Below are positions 1 to 12,200 of a stretch of DNA of 64,000 nucleotides, one piece after another. Made by a program: the position numbers and the translations under genes. The notes beneath the pieces are model-generated. The model was not told where the DNA came from. It made no database searches and worked only from the letters and a program-made list of their open reading frames with translations. Where the stretch lies: assembly GCA_051453625.1 (NCBI GenBank), contig JBOZIK010000001.1, forward strand, positions 80,393,429 to 80,457,428. Reading direction: 5' to 3'. Every line of letters starts with the position of its first letter. The first letter of the stretch is position 1. The DNA comes from Welwitschia mirabilis (Eukaryota > Gnetophyta > Gnetopsida > Welwitschiales).

Positions 1-1139
1 CTGCACTATCAATGAATGCATTTCTTTCCCTTTGCTTGATGTGATCTTTTTGTTTTATGCTAATGTTTTTTACTGTGTGATTTTGTAGTTTTGCATTCAT
101 CCACTTACAGATTTTCAAACACTCCTAGATTTTAGACCACATTGGAGGAATACTTATGAGCATTTCTTTCTATATTCTATGTATGAGTATGATCTCATCA
201 GTTTCTTTCTTCATGATTCTATTTTTAAAGATAAATTCTTTACATTTTTTCTTCTGTTTTTTCTGCTGCATCTCTAATACTTGCTTGCTATCAAATTTTT
301 CTAGAATTTTTTTTTTCTAATCAGTCCAAACAACTTATTTTAAAAATTGTCANNNNNNNNNNNNNNNNNNNNNNNNNNNNNNNNNNNNNNNNNNNNNNNN
401 NNNNNNNNNNNNNNNNNNNNNNNNNNNNNNNNNNNNNNNNNNNNNNNNNNNNNNNNNNNNNNNNNNNNNNNNNNNNNNNNNNNNNNNNNNNNNNNNNNNN
501 NNNNNNNNNNNNNNNNNNNNNNNNNNNNNNNNNNNNNNNNNNNNNNNNNNNNNNNNNNNNNNNNNNNNNNNNNNNNNNNNNNNNNNNNNNNNNNNNNNNN
601 NNNNNNNNNNNNNNNNNNNNNNNNNNNNNNNNNNNNNNNNNNNNNNNNNNNNNNNNNNNNNNNNNNNNNNNNNNNNNNNNNNNNNNNNNNNNNNNNNNNN
701 NNNNNNNNNNNNNNNNNNNNNNNNNNNNNNNNNNNNNNNNNNNNNNNNNNNNNNNNNNNNNNNNNNNNNNNNNNNNNNNNNNNNNNNNNNNNNNNNNNNN
801 NNNNNNNNNNNNNNNNNNNNNNNNNNNNNNNNNNNNNNNNNNNGCAATATATTCCTGCATAATAAATAGAACTCAAATTCCATTTCTTTAGTTGATGATT
901 ATCTTAGTTAAATTGGCTCATAATTTAGTTGATCGCCTACTTTATTAGGGACTGACAAGGCTAAGTAAGGGGCTATGTTGCGATGCCAATTTGTAGGAAT
1001 TTGATAATGTATTTGGAGTACTTTTGCAGGACATTTATATAGGTTTAGATGCAATTTTACTAATTATAGAGAGACAACAAGATGATCATAACAACATGTT
1101 ATTCTTGACATAATTAGAGGCATTTCAGGCATGATCTGA
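1..1139. other. Unassigned AT-rich DNA with an assembly gap
   Basis: Positions 353-843 are N. The remaining sequence is AT-rich with scattered stops in all frames. I recognise no domain, LTR end or RNA gene. Open frames across the gap are made only of N and mean nothing. Confidence 0.6.
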
Positions 1140-1199
1140 TACTTAGCATAATAAAGGAGGACTAAAGGTAAAGAAGACCAATTTTCGCTACTTGAGAAG

Positions 1200-1570
1200 C
1201 TTGGGAAGAGTGTCATCCCCACTGTCATCCCCACGACATAGGGGACGACAGCTCATAGAAATAGCTACACAAGAACAGCTCATGCATAATACTTGGACAG
1301 TACCACATGATGGTAGGGCATCGTCCCCTTGGTCATCTGGATGATATGAAGGATGACGAATGTGAGGACAACTCACGCAACTGACGATTTCACATGGGCA
1401 CACAGTCCGAGGTATCATCTGCTATGTCGTCTGGACGACAGAGAGGACGATAGCTTCGGTAACATGAACGGGAAACCAACGGAGCTAACGGTATCGCATG
1501 GGCACACAACCCAAGGTAAGAAGGTGGCATTGTTTCCACTGTCGTGTGGATGACTAACAGGATGATAGCT
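1200..1570. repeat. Tandem GTCGTC/GACGAC modules in an LTR-like U3
   Basis: Four related modules lie at about 1222-1253, 1330-1359, 1425-1455 and 1540-1570. Each carries a near-palindrome of the form TGTCGTC-n-GGACGACA followed by a second GGACGAYAGCT half. The best copy is at 1425-1455, where GTCGTC and GACGAC flank two bases. The last two modules are each preceded by a second shared block, CATGGGCACACA (about 1394 and 1498), so the larger unit is roughly 105-110 bp. CG steps are kept in some copies and read TG or CA in others, as methylation decay would give. Tandem modules upstream of a TATA box are typical of LTR U3 regions. Confidence 0.7.
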
Positions 1571-1576
1571 GATTTT

Positions 1577-2330
1577 ACATATCCGCAATAAATACTATTG
1601 TAAATGAGGTTAAGCAACCCATGTGGGTGTCTAGGGTTTCCTTAACGGACGTCTAGGATTATAGTTCATTATAAAACTATAAATACCCCTTCCCTCCTTC
1701 AATTCTAATCATCTTTTATACTTGATATGCTTGTGATGAAATCTTGAAGGTAGGAGGTCTATCTAGTAGCTACAGAAAGGGGTTTCTTTGGTGTTAGGCT
1801 ATGTTTCTTCCATTGAGGAGCTGTTATTCTGTTGTAAGTGGATGTAAAGTTTTTTTGATTAATACAAATACTCTCTTTCACTTCCATTATGTGAATGTCC
1901 CTTATGGTNNNNNNNNNNNNNNNNNNNNNNNNNNNNNNNNNNNNNNNNNNNNNNNNNNNNNNNNNNNNNNNNNNNNNNNNNNNNNNNNNNNNNNNNNNNN
2001 NNNNNNTTGCATTCCATGTTCTACTTGATAGTCTTTGTGATAGAAAGGCTAAAAGCTAGTCCTTGTGACAGAAGGATTAGGATATAAGTAGAATCTCATC
2101 TCATTTCCATTTCCATTTACTTGCATTTCATTTTCACTTTTGCATTGCATTTACTTTACTATTTCTTTTCAGTTAAGTAAAAGATAAAATACCAAAACTA
2201 CCTTTGGAAATCAATCCCTAACTCTGAGCCTAGTGCCTTCGTTGGGATTACGACAATCGGGTGAACTCCCATCTATACTAACGTGTGTTTTTCTGTAAGT
2301 TATATGATTTACAAGTTTACCTAAGGACTT
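1577..2330 (+). repeat. Probable LTR promoter and downstream part
   Basis: TATAAATA at 1678-1685 is followed by a C-rich tract, a plausible plant core promoter, with the tandem modules about 100 bp upstream. Downstream, 1700-2330 (with an N gap at 1909-2006) contains near-repeated phrases such as CTTTGTGATAGAAAGGCTA and CCTTGTGACAGAAGGATTA, then a less AT-rich stretch near 2215-2290. No PBS or coding domain could be tied to it, so the LTR family and true ends are unknown. It sits directly before the truncated 5' LTR of element A and may have inserted into or replaced that LTR's first ~270 bp. Confidence 0.4.
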
Positions 2331-2364
2331 CAAGATTGCATAAATACACATTGCAATAAACACA

Positions 2365-3538
2365 TTCAAACTTATGTTCTTGACATGTTATGAAAAATTA
2401 TATAGGATGCAGTTATAAAGTTAATCAAGTTCTCTACCAAAAACTAAATTACATTCCTATAAACATGTGGTAGTAATGATGAGGATTCATAAATTGGAAT
2501 TTTATAGGGCTAATTAGGATGATGGTAAAAACACATAATGTAGTTAGTGGTTGGTAGTAGCTGCAACACTCTGAAGCCAAGTGGTAACATTGCCGTAAGA
2601 ACCTTTACTGAATGGAAGAGAAGACAAACTACCCTACCTTAATAGTCATGTAATCATCCACCTAATGCTATAATCCAATGGCTTGTAATCATCCCTCTCT
2701 CCCCCATCTCTCACTATAAAAGGGGCTTGAACCCTTTATTAGATCATCTTTAACTTGAAGAATTATAGCACTTTGGGGCACCAACTTGTGATGGATTTTT
2801 AGATGACTCTTTGAGGGAGTGAGCTAGACTTTATAGATTGCTGAGGAGTTCCTTCTACTTCTTTTTTTTTTTTGTTTTTGTTATTGTTATTATAGTAAAG
2901 TTATTTCCTTTTTATAATGAAAAGGTTATTTCTTTTCATTTTAATTCATAAGTAAAATTATAATTAGAATACTTAGGTAAGTTCTTTAACTACTAAGTTA
3001 ATTTTAGTTGTGTAAATTTTTCTTTATCACTTAGTCTTTTAATTTTATAGATCTTAAGTACCTTAGGAGTCCTTAGTTTCTATTATTATATAGTGGATGA
3101 GATTATGCCCCATGAATTGGACAAAAGACACATGATGGTTTTTATTATTTCTTATAAAGGTAATTAGACAACATTAGAGTGAAAAATTACTTGTGAGAAA
3201 TTGCTAATACCTTGAAGGTATTTTGTTTTCCTTCTCTCTAAGAGGATTTCAAATCTGCTCTAAACTTTACCATTTTCCTTTTTTTTTTTTTTTAAATTTT
3301 GTAACTTGCATTAATATTAAAGTTAGTGTAACTCCAAATATAAACCCTTGTTNNNNNNNNNNNNNNNNNNNNNNNNNNNNNNNNNNNNNNNNNNNNNNNN
3401 NNNNNNNNNNNNNNNNNNNNNNNNNNNNNNNNNNNNNNNNNNNNNNNNNNNNATAAACCCTTGTTATCCCTAAGGAAAAGTGATAACTAAGTGAAACCTT
3501 AGCTTAAATTTAGTTATTATACTACATTAATCAAATTT
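2365..3538 (+). repeat. Element A 5' LTR (truncated, Athila/Tat-like)
   Basis: From 2365 to about 2875 this aligns by eye with 8328-8815: both carry AAACTTATGTTCTTGACAT, GATGAGGATTCATA, GTAGCTG..GCACTCTGAAGCCAA and AGAATTATAGCACTTT in the same order. A TATA box, TATAAAAGG, lies at 2715-2723, matching 8657-8665 in the 3' copy. The first ~270 bp present in the 3' LTR are missing here. The gap at 3353-3452 is flanked on both sides by ATAAACCCTTGTT, so it is probably an unmerged overlap. The LTR ends just before a degenerate PBS at 3539. Confidence 0.75.
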
Positions 3539-3556
3539 TGGTAGTGTTACTAGGAA
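3539..3556 (+). other. Element A primer-binding site (tRNA-Asp type, decayed)
   Basis: The 18 bases resemble the tRNA-Asp-complementary PBS of Athila/Tat elements (TGGCGCCGTTGCCGGGGA). About 10 positions match, and all but one of the differences are transitions. The same site, also decayed, follows the LTRs of elements B (20585) and C (57808), which supports the call. ACATG follows 8-10 bases later in A and B. Confidence 0.65.
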
Positions 3557-4329
3557 TGACAACATGATAATAGCTCAAAAGAGTGCTAGTTTTTCATTTT
3601 GTAATTTTGTACATAGTTTTATTTCTCCAGTGGTAGGTACTAGTCCTTTTTCTTTTGCTTTGTATGTTTCTTTTCTTGTCTTTTTAATGGTTGATATTGG
3701 TCCTTCTACTATTACCTAAACTAGTTTAACTTATTTTAAGATTCGTTTTTTATTTTCTAAATTATTTTCTATAGGTTTAACATTTGTTTGAAATTTCTTT
3801 AAAGTATAAAAATTAAAAGCTTTCATAAAAAACGTTTAAAACTAGACATTGTGTTGCATGCATATCTTTTCCTACTACATTTTCTATGTTTTCTATGTTT
3901 TGTTAATTTTATTCCTAAAATTCACTACATGCATAAAAAATCAAAATTATCTTAAAAATTTTCTTATGATTTCATTAATTAGGCTTGATTTTATTCACAT
4001 TCATAATCTCTACTTTATTTCATTACTACCCCGATACTACATTCATTCTATGTATAATTAGTAAACCTATTTCTGAAAACTTCACTTATTCTATATAACT
4101 TGATCAGTGCTACCCTTTCTCACTAGCACTTCTACCATTTCAGTCCATAATACTTTGTTCTTTTAACTAAACATTCTGTGTAGACTAAAAACCCTCTAAA
4201 ATCTATAGGCTTTGTGAAAATTTGACTCAAAAATCCCTCTATAACTTATTTTATTCTTGCGTGACATGGACCTGTGATATAATAACAAGATTAATCCAAA
4301 ACAATGTGGCCTCCTTTATTGATCATGAA

Positions 4330-5260
4330 GTAATGAGAGAACTTAGACGTCAAAATGAAAATTAAGTGTGAGTTGATTCCTAACAAGATTAAATCTTAAC
4401 CTTGCAAAATAACCCAAATAATCAAACTGGCTCACACAACATCATAATTTAAATGACTCACATGACCTCTAAGATCCCTTTAATGAATCTTTGTTAAACT
4501 AGAAAATGCTCAATAGGTTAATAGCCTACTATTTTACCCAACTGCTCTTATCAACTAGCCCTCAGTACCCTGACACTTATGATGCACTTAGGCTTGCCTT
4601 ATTTCCCTTTTCCTTGAAATATAAGGCTAAATTCTAGTTATATCAATGTTAAAAACCTTCTCCATTATAAATTGAGTAGACCTAAGTCAAGTCTTCATCT
4701 CTAAATTCTTCTATAATCACAAGACAATTCCCTTAGGAAAGAAATCATGAATTCTAATGAAAGTATCATGAAACCTTTTCCCAAGCTTGAAATTATTTAT
4801 GGACCTTATATTAAAATAACACTAACATGGTTTGTGGGTTATCCACAAATAATTACCAACTAGTTGAAATGATAAGCTAAGGTAATTTTTTGAGCTTGCC
4901 CCTAAATAAGGTTTGGAATTTTTTAGAAAGTGTGACTAAGATCTTGAAAAATTGCGAAAAACCTACTAAAACTTTAAGATCACATAATTTACTTAGGTTA
5001 ACAAGTGTCTTTAAAATTATCGAAAAGTTGAATATAAATAACAAAATAGATGAGTTATCATGAATGGTAGAATCCTTAAGCATTTAACCTTTAACTTCAT
5101 CTGTGGTCATTAAACCCAAATGCTTATTGATACCCATAAAATCGTTGTATGACCTTTCATTTCTCTATTCCAAAATACAATCAATGAATAGGTAAATGCA
5201 TTATGACAACAATGGAAAAGTCTGAAAAATAACCCATTATCTAACACTTATAACCCTAGG
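4330..5260 (+). pseudogene. Element A gag remnant (Athila/Tat type)
   Basis: Conceptual translation on the plus strand, with stops and frame changes, gives stretches resembling the Athila/Tat gag capsid. These include an LFPFSLK-like motif near 4590-4620 (the family motif is LFPFSLxDKAKxWL), an MNF..HETF-like stretch near 4745-4775, and NYQLVEM-like residues near 4855-4875. Further on, about 4900-5090, an open stretch reads as the usual 'ILKNCEK..' region. Gag forms the particle that packages element RNA. The gene is dead: there are many in-frame stops and no ATG-to-stop frame of useful length. The order PBS, gag, protease is as expected for the lineage. Confidence 0.6.
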
Positions 5261-6056
5261 TAAAGGAAACATCCTAAGTGTTTCTTAGAAGCAAGACAAT
5301 CAACTTAATTAACTAGGAAATCCATATCCCTCATCATCCTTTTATCCATTTCAAATCAACTATCCAAAATCATTACCATCTAACTCATTGGAAAAAACTC
5401 TTAATAGATTTATTGAAACACAAACATAAGTGAATCAAAGATTTGAAACACGTAAAACACTTGAATGAAGCATAAATTAACTTCAATAAACCACCACTCA
5501 TATTCTCTCATCAATAAACTAAAAGTCAATAGGAAGACTCCCAATGAGTGCTTAGTCAAATTCCAAGGGAGTTATATGTATTAAAGAAGAGTTAAGTCAC
5601 TTAGAATAAAATAGGAGAAATTCACCTTAGAAGTGGTACAAAGATTAACCAAGTGTTAACATAGAGTAAACCTCAAGACAATGGGAAAGTAAAAAAGAGG
5701 TACAACTCCTTAAAAATAACCTTTACCTTTCCCCCAAGCTTTAAATAAAGAAAAGGTAATAGACTTAGAAGAATCTTTGCCTACTTACAAAGATCTTTTA
5801 CCTTTTCCCAAATACCTTAGAAATTAGAACATTGTCAAACCACAACTTAAGGCCTTAGACATTTTTAAAGAAGTTATAATCAACATACCTCTCTTAGAAG
5901 TGATTAAAAAGGTTTCTGCCTTCTTACATGAAATTCCTTAAAGATATGTGCATCATAAAAAGATGCATAAATGTTAAAAGAAAAGCCTTCTTAGCCTAAC
6001 AAACAATTACCATCATTCAAAACTAGATTCTACCTAAGTATAAAGATCTAGAATGC

Positions 6057-6476
6057 CCTATGATAGGCATTACAATTAGAGACAAAAACATTAAGCAAGC
6101 CTTTATAGATTTAGGATCAAGTGTTAATATTTTACCCCATAATTTTTACAAATAACTTGGCTTAAATGACAATAAACACACTAAAATCCAATTGTAATTA
6201 GTAGATAATTCTATGTAGTCATCCTTATGAATAGTGGAGGACATAATAATTTAAGTTAATAACTGCTATTTCTTGATTGACTTCATATTCTTAGAGATGG
6301 ATATAATGAAACATAGTTTGATGCTTATTATTTTAGAAAGACATTTCCTTGTAGCTTCAAATGCTTTAATCAACCATAGGGATGGTCAAATAAGGATCTC
6401 ATTTGGTAACACAACCTTAAATTTAAACATTTTTAATGCAATGAAATTATCAGGTGGTCCTAAAAAGGATAATTAG
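6057..6476 (+). pseudogene. Element A aspartic protease remnant (Athila/Tat type)
   Basis: One continuous frame from 6057 to 6476 reads as a retroviral-type aspartic protease interrupted only by stop codons, with no frameshift. The active-site stretch IDLGSSVNILP starts near 6105, its Asp codon being 6108-6110; Athila elements have DLGASVNLLP. It continues through VEDI, LIDFIFLEMD and LERHFLVASNALINHRDG to SFGNTTLNLNIFN, in the family's order. The last 67 codons (6273-6476) are free of stops. About five stops lie upstream, several where Gln is expected (CAA to TAA). The enzyme would cut the gag-pol polyprotein; this copy cannot. RT should follow but is not found. Confidence 0.8.
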
Positions 6477-8060
6477 CTTAATGAAATCTATGACTTTGAA
6501 TGTTCTCCTCCTGAGCTAAATACTTTCAACTCTTCATTATAATTTGATTATCACTTCTCTGACTTTGAATCTAATTGTCACAAACCTATTAAATCTTCTA
6601 TAATAAGTTATCCTAAAAACCATTTTTTTCCTAAGGATGATTTTCTCATNNNNNNNNNNNNNNNNNNNNNNNNNNNNNNNNNNNNNNNNNNNNNNNNNNN
6701 NNNNNNNNNNNNNNNNNNNNNNNNNNNNNNNNNNNNNNNNNNNNNNNNNNNNNNNNNNNNNNNNNNNNNNNNNNNNNNNNNNNNNNNNNNNNNNNNNNNN
6801 NNNNNNNNNNNAAAATCAATAATAAAGTAATCTCATTATCACCTAAGTAATAGTTAAGATCAAGTTTACTTATGGGTTTTTAAGGAAACGTATGCTTATT
6901 TTGAGCAGGTTGGTTAAAAATGCATTTGCTTAGGATCTTCAGTTTTAGTAAAACTTGGTCAAAAAGATGGAATTCGCCTTTGCATGTACTTTTTAAGTAA
7001 AAAGCCTTCAATGGAGACAATATTTGTCTTGACTAGGCTAATGAGCTAATGATCCTTTAAAGTGCATAAAAATAACTATGGGAAAATAAAGAAAAGAAAA
7101 TAATATATTTCTCCTCTAAAAGCATATAACATTAATCATTTAATTGGGTTTAGTTAACTACACTAGGGCTATAAACGCCTACTAGAAATGTAGCTCTAAT
7201 GATCTAATTGTGACATGTTCAATTGCATTAGGGCTATAAATCCTTGTTGATAATGAAACACTAATTTCTGTAAATAAAACATGCTTAACTCTATTGGTAG
7301 TAAATGTTCTAATACTGGATGCTCAATGTGATTCAAAGGCATAATACTAAGGACATATGCAAATGTAGAAATAAAAAAATAAAGGAACAAAAATGTGGGA
7401 ATCAGAGGCTTTATGTGAATTATTATTTCTTAACTTTCATACTTAGGATGTGCATTGATTTCTTAATTTCATATAAGTTACTTGGTTAAAACTTTACTTG
7501 GTTAATATCATGATCCACTAAAAATTCAAAAGTTTAATAAAGGGCTCATAACTTAGGATAGTTCCCTTGTTTATTCATTGGTTTCTGGTTTTACTCCACT
7601 AACGCATTTTCCATCTCATTTACTTTGCTTCAATTCACTACATTCCATCTCATACCATTTTCATGAGAAATAACTCTAAAGGAATTAACTATTTTTATGG
7701 ATAGATTTTCTAGTTAGCACATGTTTGGTTATAAATAGCTTGCCTTTTTCCTTAGCTTAATGTACATCATTTTCAATAAAAGAACTCTTTCTGATCTATC
7801 TACACCCATCTTCCCAAATAACTTAACTTTTTATCATAAAATTTAAGGACAAAGTCAAGTTTTGGTAAGGGGATACGACATCCAATTTTTAATATGAAAA
7901 TTTTCATTTTGATGCCTCAATTGCTTAAAATTGATCATAAAATTTTTGAAGTTACGTCTTTCTCACACTAGAGTGCACTCGACTACAATAATTTTTCCAT
8001 GTTTAACCATTTCATTGTCATCTTTTTATTAAGGCACTAGCAAAGAATAGTTAGGAGGTC
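6477..8060 (+). other. Element A 3' internal region, no RT or integrase seen
   Basis: After protease the frame runs on briefly (GGPKKDN stop), then hits N at 6650-6811. From about 7025 to 8060 the DNA is non-coding and homologous to 23450-25062 (B) and 59260-60892 (C): all share 'aggctaatgagYYaatgatcc', 'GGxTTTAGTTAACTACA' and 'catgttcaaYtRcatYa'. No YxDD, RNase H or DDE signature is visible in the 1.6 kb. A purine-containing tract at about 8045-8060 precedes the LTR and is the likely polypurine tract. Confidence 0.6.
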
Positions 8061-8815
8061 TATTAACATGTAAAAATTAACATCATGATTAAATTAAAAG
8101 ACTAATTAACCTTAATAGAAGATATGAATATCATCAATTTTAACATAAAAACATGTCTTCTATTGGTTTTCATGTTAATTATAAACTTAGTCATTTCCCA
8201 TAATGTTTTTTAGGTGTACTATGCTCAATTGGAGGGCATGCCTTAATTTTATCATCAATCTGCTTAAGACACCGACGTCACTAGCTACGACAACTAGTGC
8301 TGCTAGCCTATGTGCTCAAAACACCTATAAACTTATGTTCTTGACATTTTATGAAAGATTAGACAAAATGCAGTTGTGGGCTTAATCAAATTCCACTTCA
8401 TAAATTAAATGTGTTCTTATTAACACATGGTAGTGATGATGAGGATTCATAGAGTGACATTTGATAAGGCTAATTAGGATAACAGTGGAGACACATGGCA
8501 TAGTCAGTGGTTGGCAGTAGCTGTAGCACTCTGAAGCCAAAATGGTGCCATTGTCATACACATCTTCACCAAATGAAAGAGAAGACAAACCATGCCACCT
8601 AATGTAATCATGTAATCATCAAGGGCTTATAACCAATTCTCTCCCCCATATCTCACTATAAAAGGACCTCAAACCATTCATTATATCATGTTTATCTTGA
8701 AGAATTATAGCACTTTAGAGCAATGAATTATAATGGCTTTCTAAGCAACTCTTTGAGGGAGTAAGCTAGTCTTCGAGGATTGCTAAGGAGTTCTTTCTAC
8801 TTATTTCTTCATTTG
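8061..8815 (+). repeat. Element A 3' LTR (truncated at its end)
   Basis: It begins TATTAACATGTAAAAATTAAC, a decayed form of the TGTTAACATGTAAA start seen at 19281 and 25063, directly after a purine tract. It carries TATAAAAGG at 8657-8665 like the 5' copy at 2715. Similarity to the 5' LTR stops at about 8815, so the last several hundred bases are missing or replaced by unrelated AT-rich DNA. Confidence 0.75.
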
Positions 8816-9697
8816 TTGGCTAATTTCGATTACCTCAGCTATATATTCCAAAAGGTAATCCCTTATTCTCAGCCAAAATTTTAAATTAAAAAATAAAAAA
8901 ATAAATGCAACATTGTCCCAGACAATTAGTAGCTAGGGATGGCCTCTTGGCCAAATTATAAAATGTAACTTTTTGAGCGTAAGTTGCATTAGTTACCTTA
9001 AGTTTTATTTTTTTAATTCTTGTGTTACAAATTGATCTCTACAAAGTAATATGTATGAGGAATACCATTATGTGGTGAAAAAGTTATTTATTTCACAATT
9101 AAACCAATACCATTAACAATGTCATACATCATCATTTGAAAAATGAGTAGAAGACTTTCCGGCTTAAGTTAACAAGGAACTTTAATATACTCAAGTGAAT
9201 CCTGATTGAAATCTAGTGTCTATTTATAAGCATAAGGATAGCACAATGATGATCAAAAACTCTAATATCTAAAGCCATAGTTATTATGGATGGATTAGAA
9301 ATCTCTATTAATAGACATTATTTTAAAAATATTGAGTGCGTAAAACTTTAATGCTTTGCAATTCAAAAATTACATTTGGTTTAACTATTAAATTTTTTGT
9401 TTAGATAAAAAGATATGGATCTATAACAAAATATAGAGAGATGTAATATTCTTGATAAAGAGTTAAACAAATCATTAAGAAAATTTTGGAGATATCTGAC
9501 ACTTGCTATAATACCAAAGGAGAGATTTATGCATCCTTATAAACAAGTTAGTTGATTGTAACAAACGAGGGATTTGTAACATCTTCATAAAGTATTTACT
9601 TTCTATTACTCAAATTTTTAAGTGTCAATTTGTTTGATATTTCTCAAGTCTTTAGGTGTTGAAACAGCTTGTTTAACAATACACATTAGAAGTGTTC
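8816..9697. other. Unassigned AT-rich spacer
   Basis: No coding domain was recognised. A small hairpin candidate, GATTACC / GGTAATC, lies at about 8828-8870, and a GGCCTCTTGGCC palindrome-like stretch at about 8941-8952. Either could belong to a small non-autonomous element, but no flanking duplication is obvious. Confidence 0.5.
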
Positions 9698-11244
9698 TAT
9701 AGTTATTCCATCGAGGTGCGATGTCTCTTCGACGCAAATGAGAACGTTTTATTGTTTTGGAAGCTTCAAGTTAGAGGCTAGTCTGACACATGTAGAATAA
9801 GGACGCTGGTGATGGGAGGGCGATATCCAAATCGGGACATGTTTTTTTAATGTTTGTTTAGCTTTTCGATCATTTATGAACGTCAACCCAAAGGTAACCC
9901 TGCAGATACGGTGCACCAAGTGGGCGTCCCCACCCACCAAGAGAAAACCAGTGTTACGCTTCCGAATTCCATCACGTGCTTGTCCGCGGCTTCTCGATTC
10001 TTGCGCCATACGTCAATGCTCTCTCGTGGGTCGCTTAAATCTGAGGTTTTACATTAATTTTCCCCTTTAACCCATCCATTGTGCTGGTTTGTTGTGCTGA
10101 AACTGTAATGAAAGGCACAGATGCAGATCTCTTAAAACGAATTAGCGCAGCATTTTTTGTGCTATTTCTTCACATTAACCGTCTGGATTCTCAGTTGAAC
10201 CCTTAAACTACTGGTTTTTGTAAGAAAGCCCTCTGCTATAGGATCTTGTTTTTCATTGATAGTTTCAAAATCCCCAACAGACGAAATGATCACAAGAAAG
10301 ATACTTAGCAAACGCGTTCTTATTGAAGTTATACGAACTGGTTCAGAAAACATGTTTCATTTATCGGATCCATACCATTTACCAATCAACATTACATACA
10401 CAAGAACAAGCATTGGAACTCTGAAGGAAGCAATTGCAGAAAAAGGAAGATAAATGGTTGAGCTTTCACAACTACATCTTGTTAGAAAAATGCTTTATTA
10501 CATGAATCACAATAACAGGCATGTTTTTCTGATAAATATGCTAATTCCTCAGACATATAGTAGCAAACGAGCTCAGTACAGAGAGATCTAGCTTTCGAAC
10601 AAAAGACGTTACTTGCAGTACGGAACCGAAAAATGAATTTTCCTAATGCGATCTGGGTATTAGATAGACCTAAATACCGTTCTGTTGGACCTTGGAAACC
10701 TCAATTAGTATTATTCAACCACGGAGTGGACGCGATCTCTGTTACAGCCAAAGAAGGACGCAATGCTTTGAACAAGCGAAGAAAGAATTCCTTTGAGAAT
10801 TTGGCCCCTGTGCGGAATCATCCGGGTGGCCTTTCCTCTTCTGCTTTTGTTTCCTCCTTTGACATCGTTTCTTCTTTCCATTCCTTGGACGGCAACCAGA
10901 TCAACAGAAACCAATGAAGCACAATGAGCACTGAACACGAAGCAGAATGTCTTACCGCCTTTAGGTGCTGAGAAAGGAATGAGATCTATTTTGAGTGTGT
11001 TCAAGGAAATCTCAGGTCGTATCACATAAGATCTTACTTCTCTTCTCTGCTTGTATCCTTTGCCTCCTTTATATACTGACCTAAAGGAACGGTGGTGTGA
11101 ACAGGGTTCTGATTTTTTTGTAGCCAATTTTGGAGTTTTGCAACTCTCATAGCAAACCTAACCCTAATCAAAATCACTTTATGCGGACCCAGCGGCTGAC
11201 TTACTCAAAGTCTGCATAACTGGTATTCCTAAAATTATCCAAAA

Positions 11245-11460
11245 AGGCTGGAGTGATCTCTCTTGTGCTCAATTTCTTTTGTTTTCCCAACCCACGGATT
11301 CGTGTTTGAGGGATCGCACCGGGTTGCTTCGCGAGGTTGAGTTCACTCCAGCCTGCCGTTTGTCCCGGACCTTCCGGTCGGTATAGGGCGCTCCGCCGAG
11401 CGCACCCAACAAGGCGGTAAACCCCTCCGGGCGACCCAGTTGGGAAAAGTTGGCCCGTCA
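11245..11460. repeat. Cluster of inverted repeats in GC-rich stretch
   Basis: AGGCTGGAGTGA at 11245-11256 has its exact reverse complement at 11343-11354. GCGCT-CCGCCG-AGCGC forms a tight hairpin at 11388-11403, and CCGG-ACCTT-CCGG lies just before it at about 11365-11377. The block is the most GC-rich part of this half of the window. It could fold as a structured RNA or be part of an organelle intron or spacer. No group II domain V signature was found. Confidence 0.6.
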
Positions 11461-11621
11461 TCAAAGAAAGACGATTTGCTGTTCCCTAAAAAGCTAAAAC
11501 TAAAATAATGGTTAACGCTGGGGGACCTTGATTTTAAAGGCGACGAGAAACCTGAGCTCATGTGTGAATTTTACAAATTAGATATCTTAGTGATAGAGTA
11601 GTGCTATCATCACTTTCTAAT

Positions 11622-11675
11622 TATAATTTTATAAATCTTTTACTAAATTTTAACTATAATTTTATAAATCTTTTA
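11622..11675. repeat. 21-bp direct repeat
   Basis: TATAATTTTATAAATCTTTTA occurs at 11622-11642 and again at 11655-11675, exact, with period 33. Confidence 0.9.
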
Positions 11676-12137
11676 ATAAAATAAAAATAAAATACAGACT
11701 CGTCTTTCAAATATTCATATATCTAAAACGAAAAGAACATAAAAAGGATCAACAAATGGATTGCATATTCCTCTTGTAGGCGGAATGTAACAGCGAGTTT
11801 TTGCTGTGGAAAAAGGATTTCAGAATCCTTACTTGAAAGACATTAAAGAAGAGGAGGAATTCTCATAATCGACTGAAATTCCTTCTCCTACTTCAAATAA
11901 TCTACCTAAAATGTTTGAGAAGCAGATTATAGTGACGTCAAAGACGCATTCGCACATATTTCACAGTTTTCCTAACATTTTGCATCAAAGAAAGAGTTAA
12001 AGCTATATTCACTCGACTTTGAAGGTAAAGCCGACGATTCGTACATAGTGCGAGCAAAATCGTCTTCCTTAGGAATGCCTGTAGACTATTCGTTCGAAAC
12101 GAAGAGGAAGAATGCCGCATAAACGCAGGTATCTGTC

Positions 12138-12200
12138 AATTTCTGGAAAAGAATGAAGCGTTCGTTTGTCTCTTTCTAATTTCTGGAAACAAATGAAGCG
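12138..12200. repeat. 23-bp direct repeat, period 40
   Basis: AATTTCTGGAAAAGAATGAAGCG (12138-12160) recurs at 12178-12200 with two differences. It lies inside the higher-GC island and looks like a short local duplication. Confidence 0.85.

Noticed and set aside
321-883. Open frames of ~170-180 codons
   Set aside because: They consist almost wholly of N; nothing is encoded.
10633-11127. Overlapping 94- and 138-codon frames on opposite strands as genes
   Set aside because: No family recognised, the two overlap, and higher GC alone lengthens open frames. They are kept only as part of the island.
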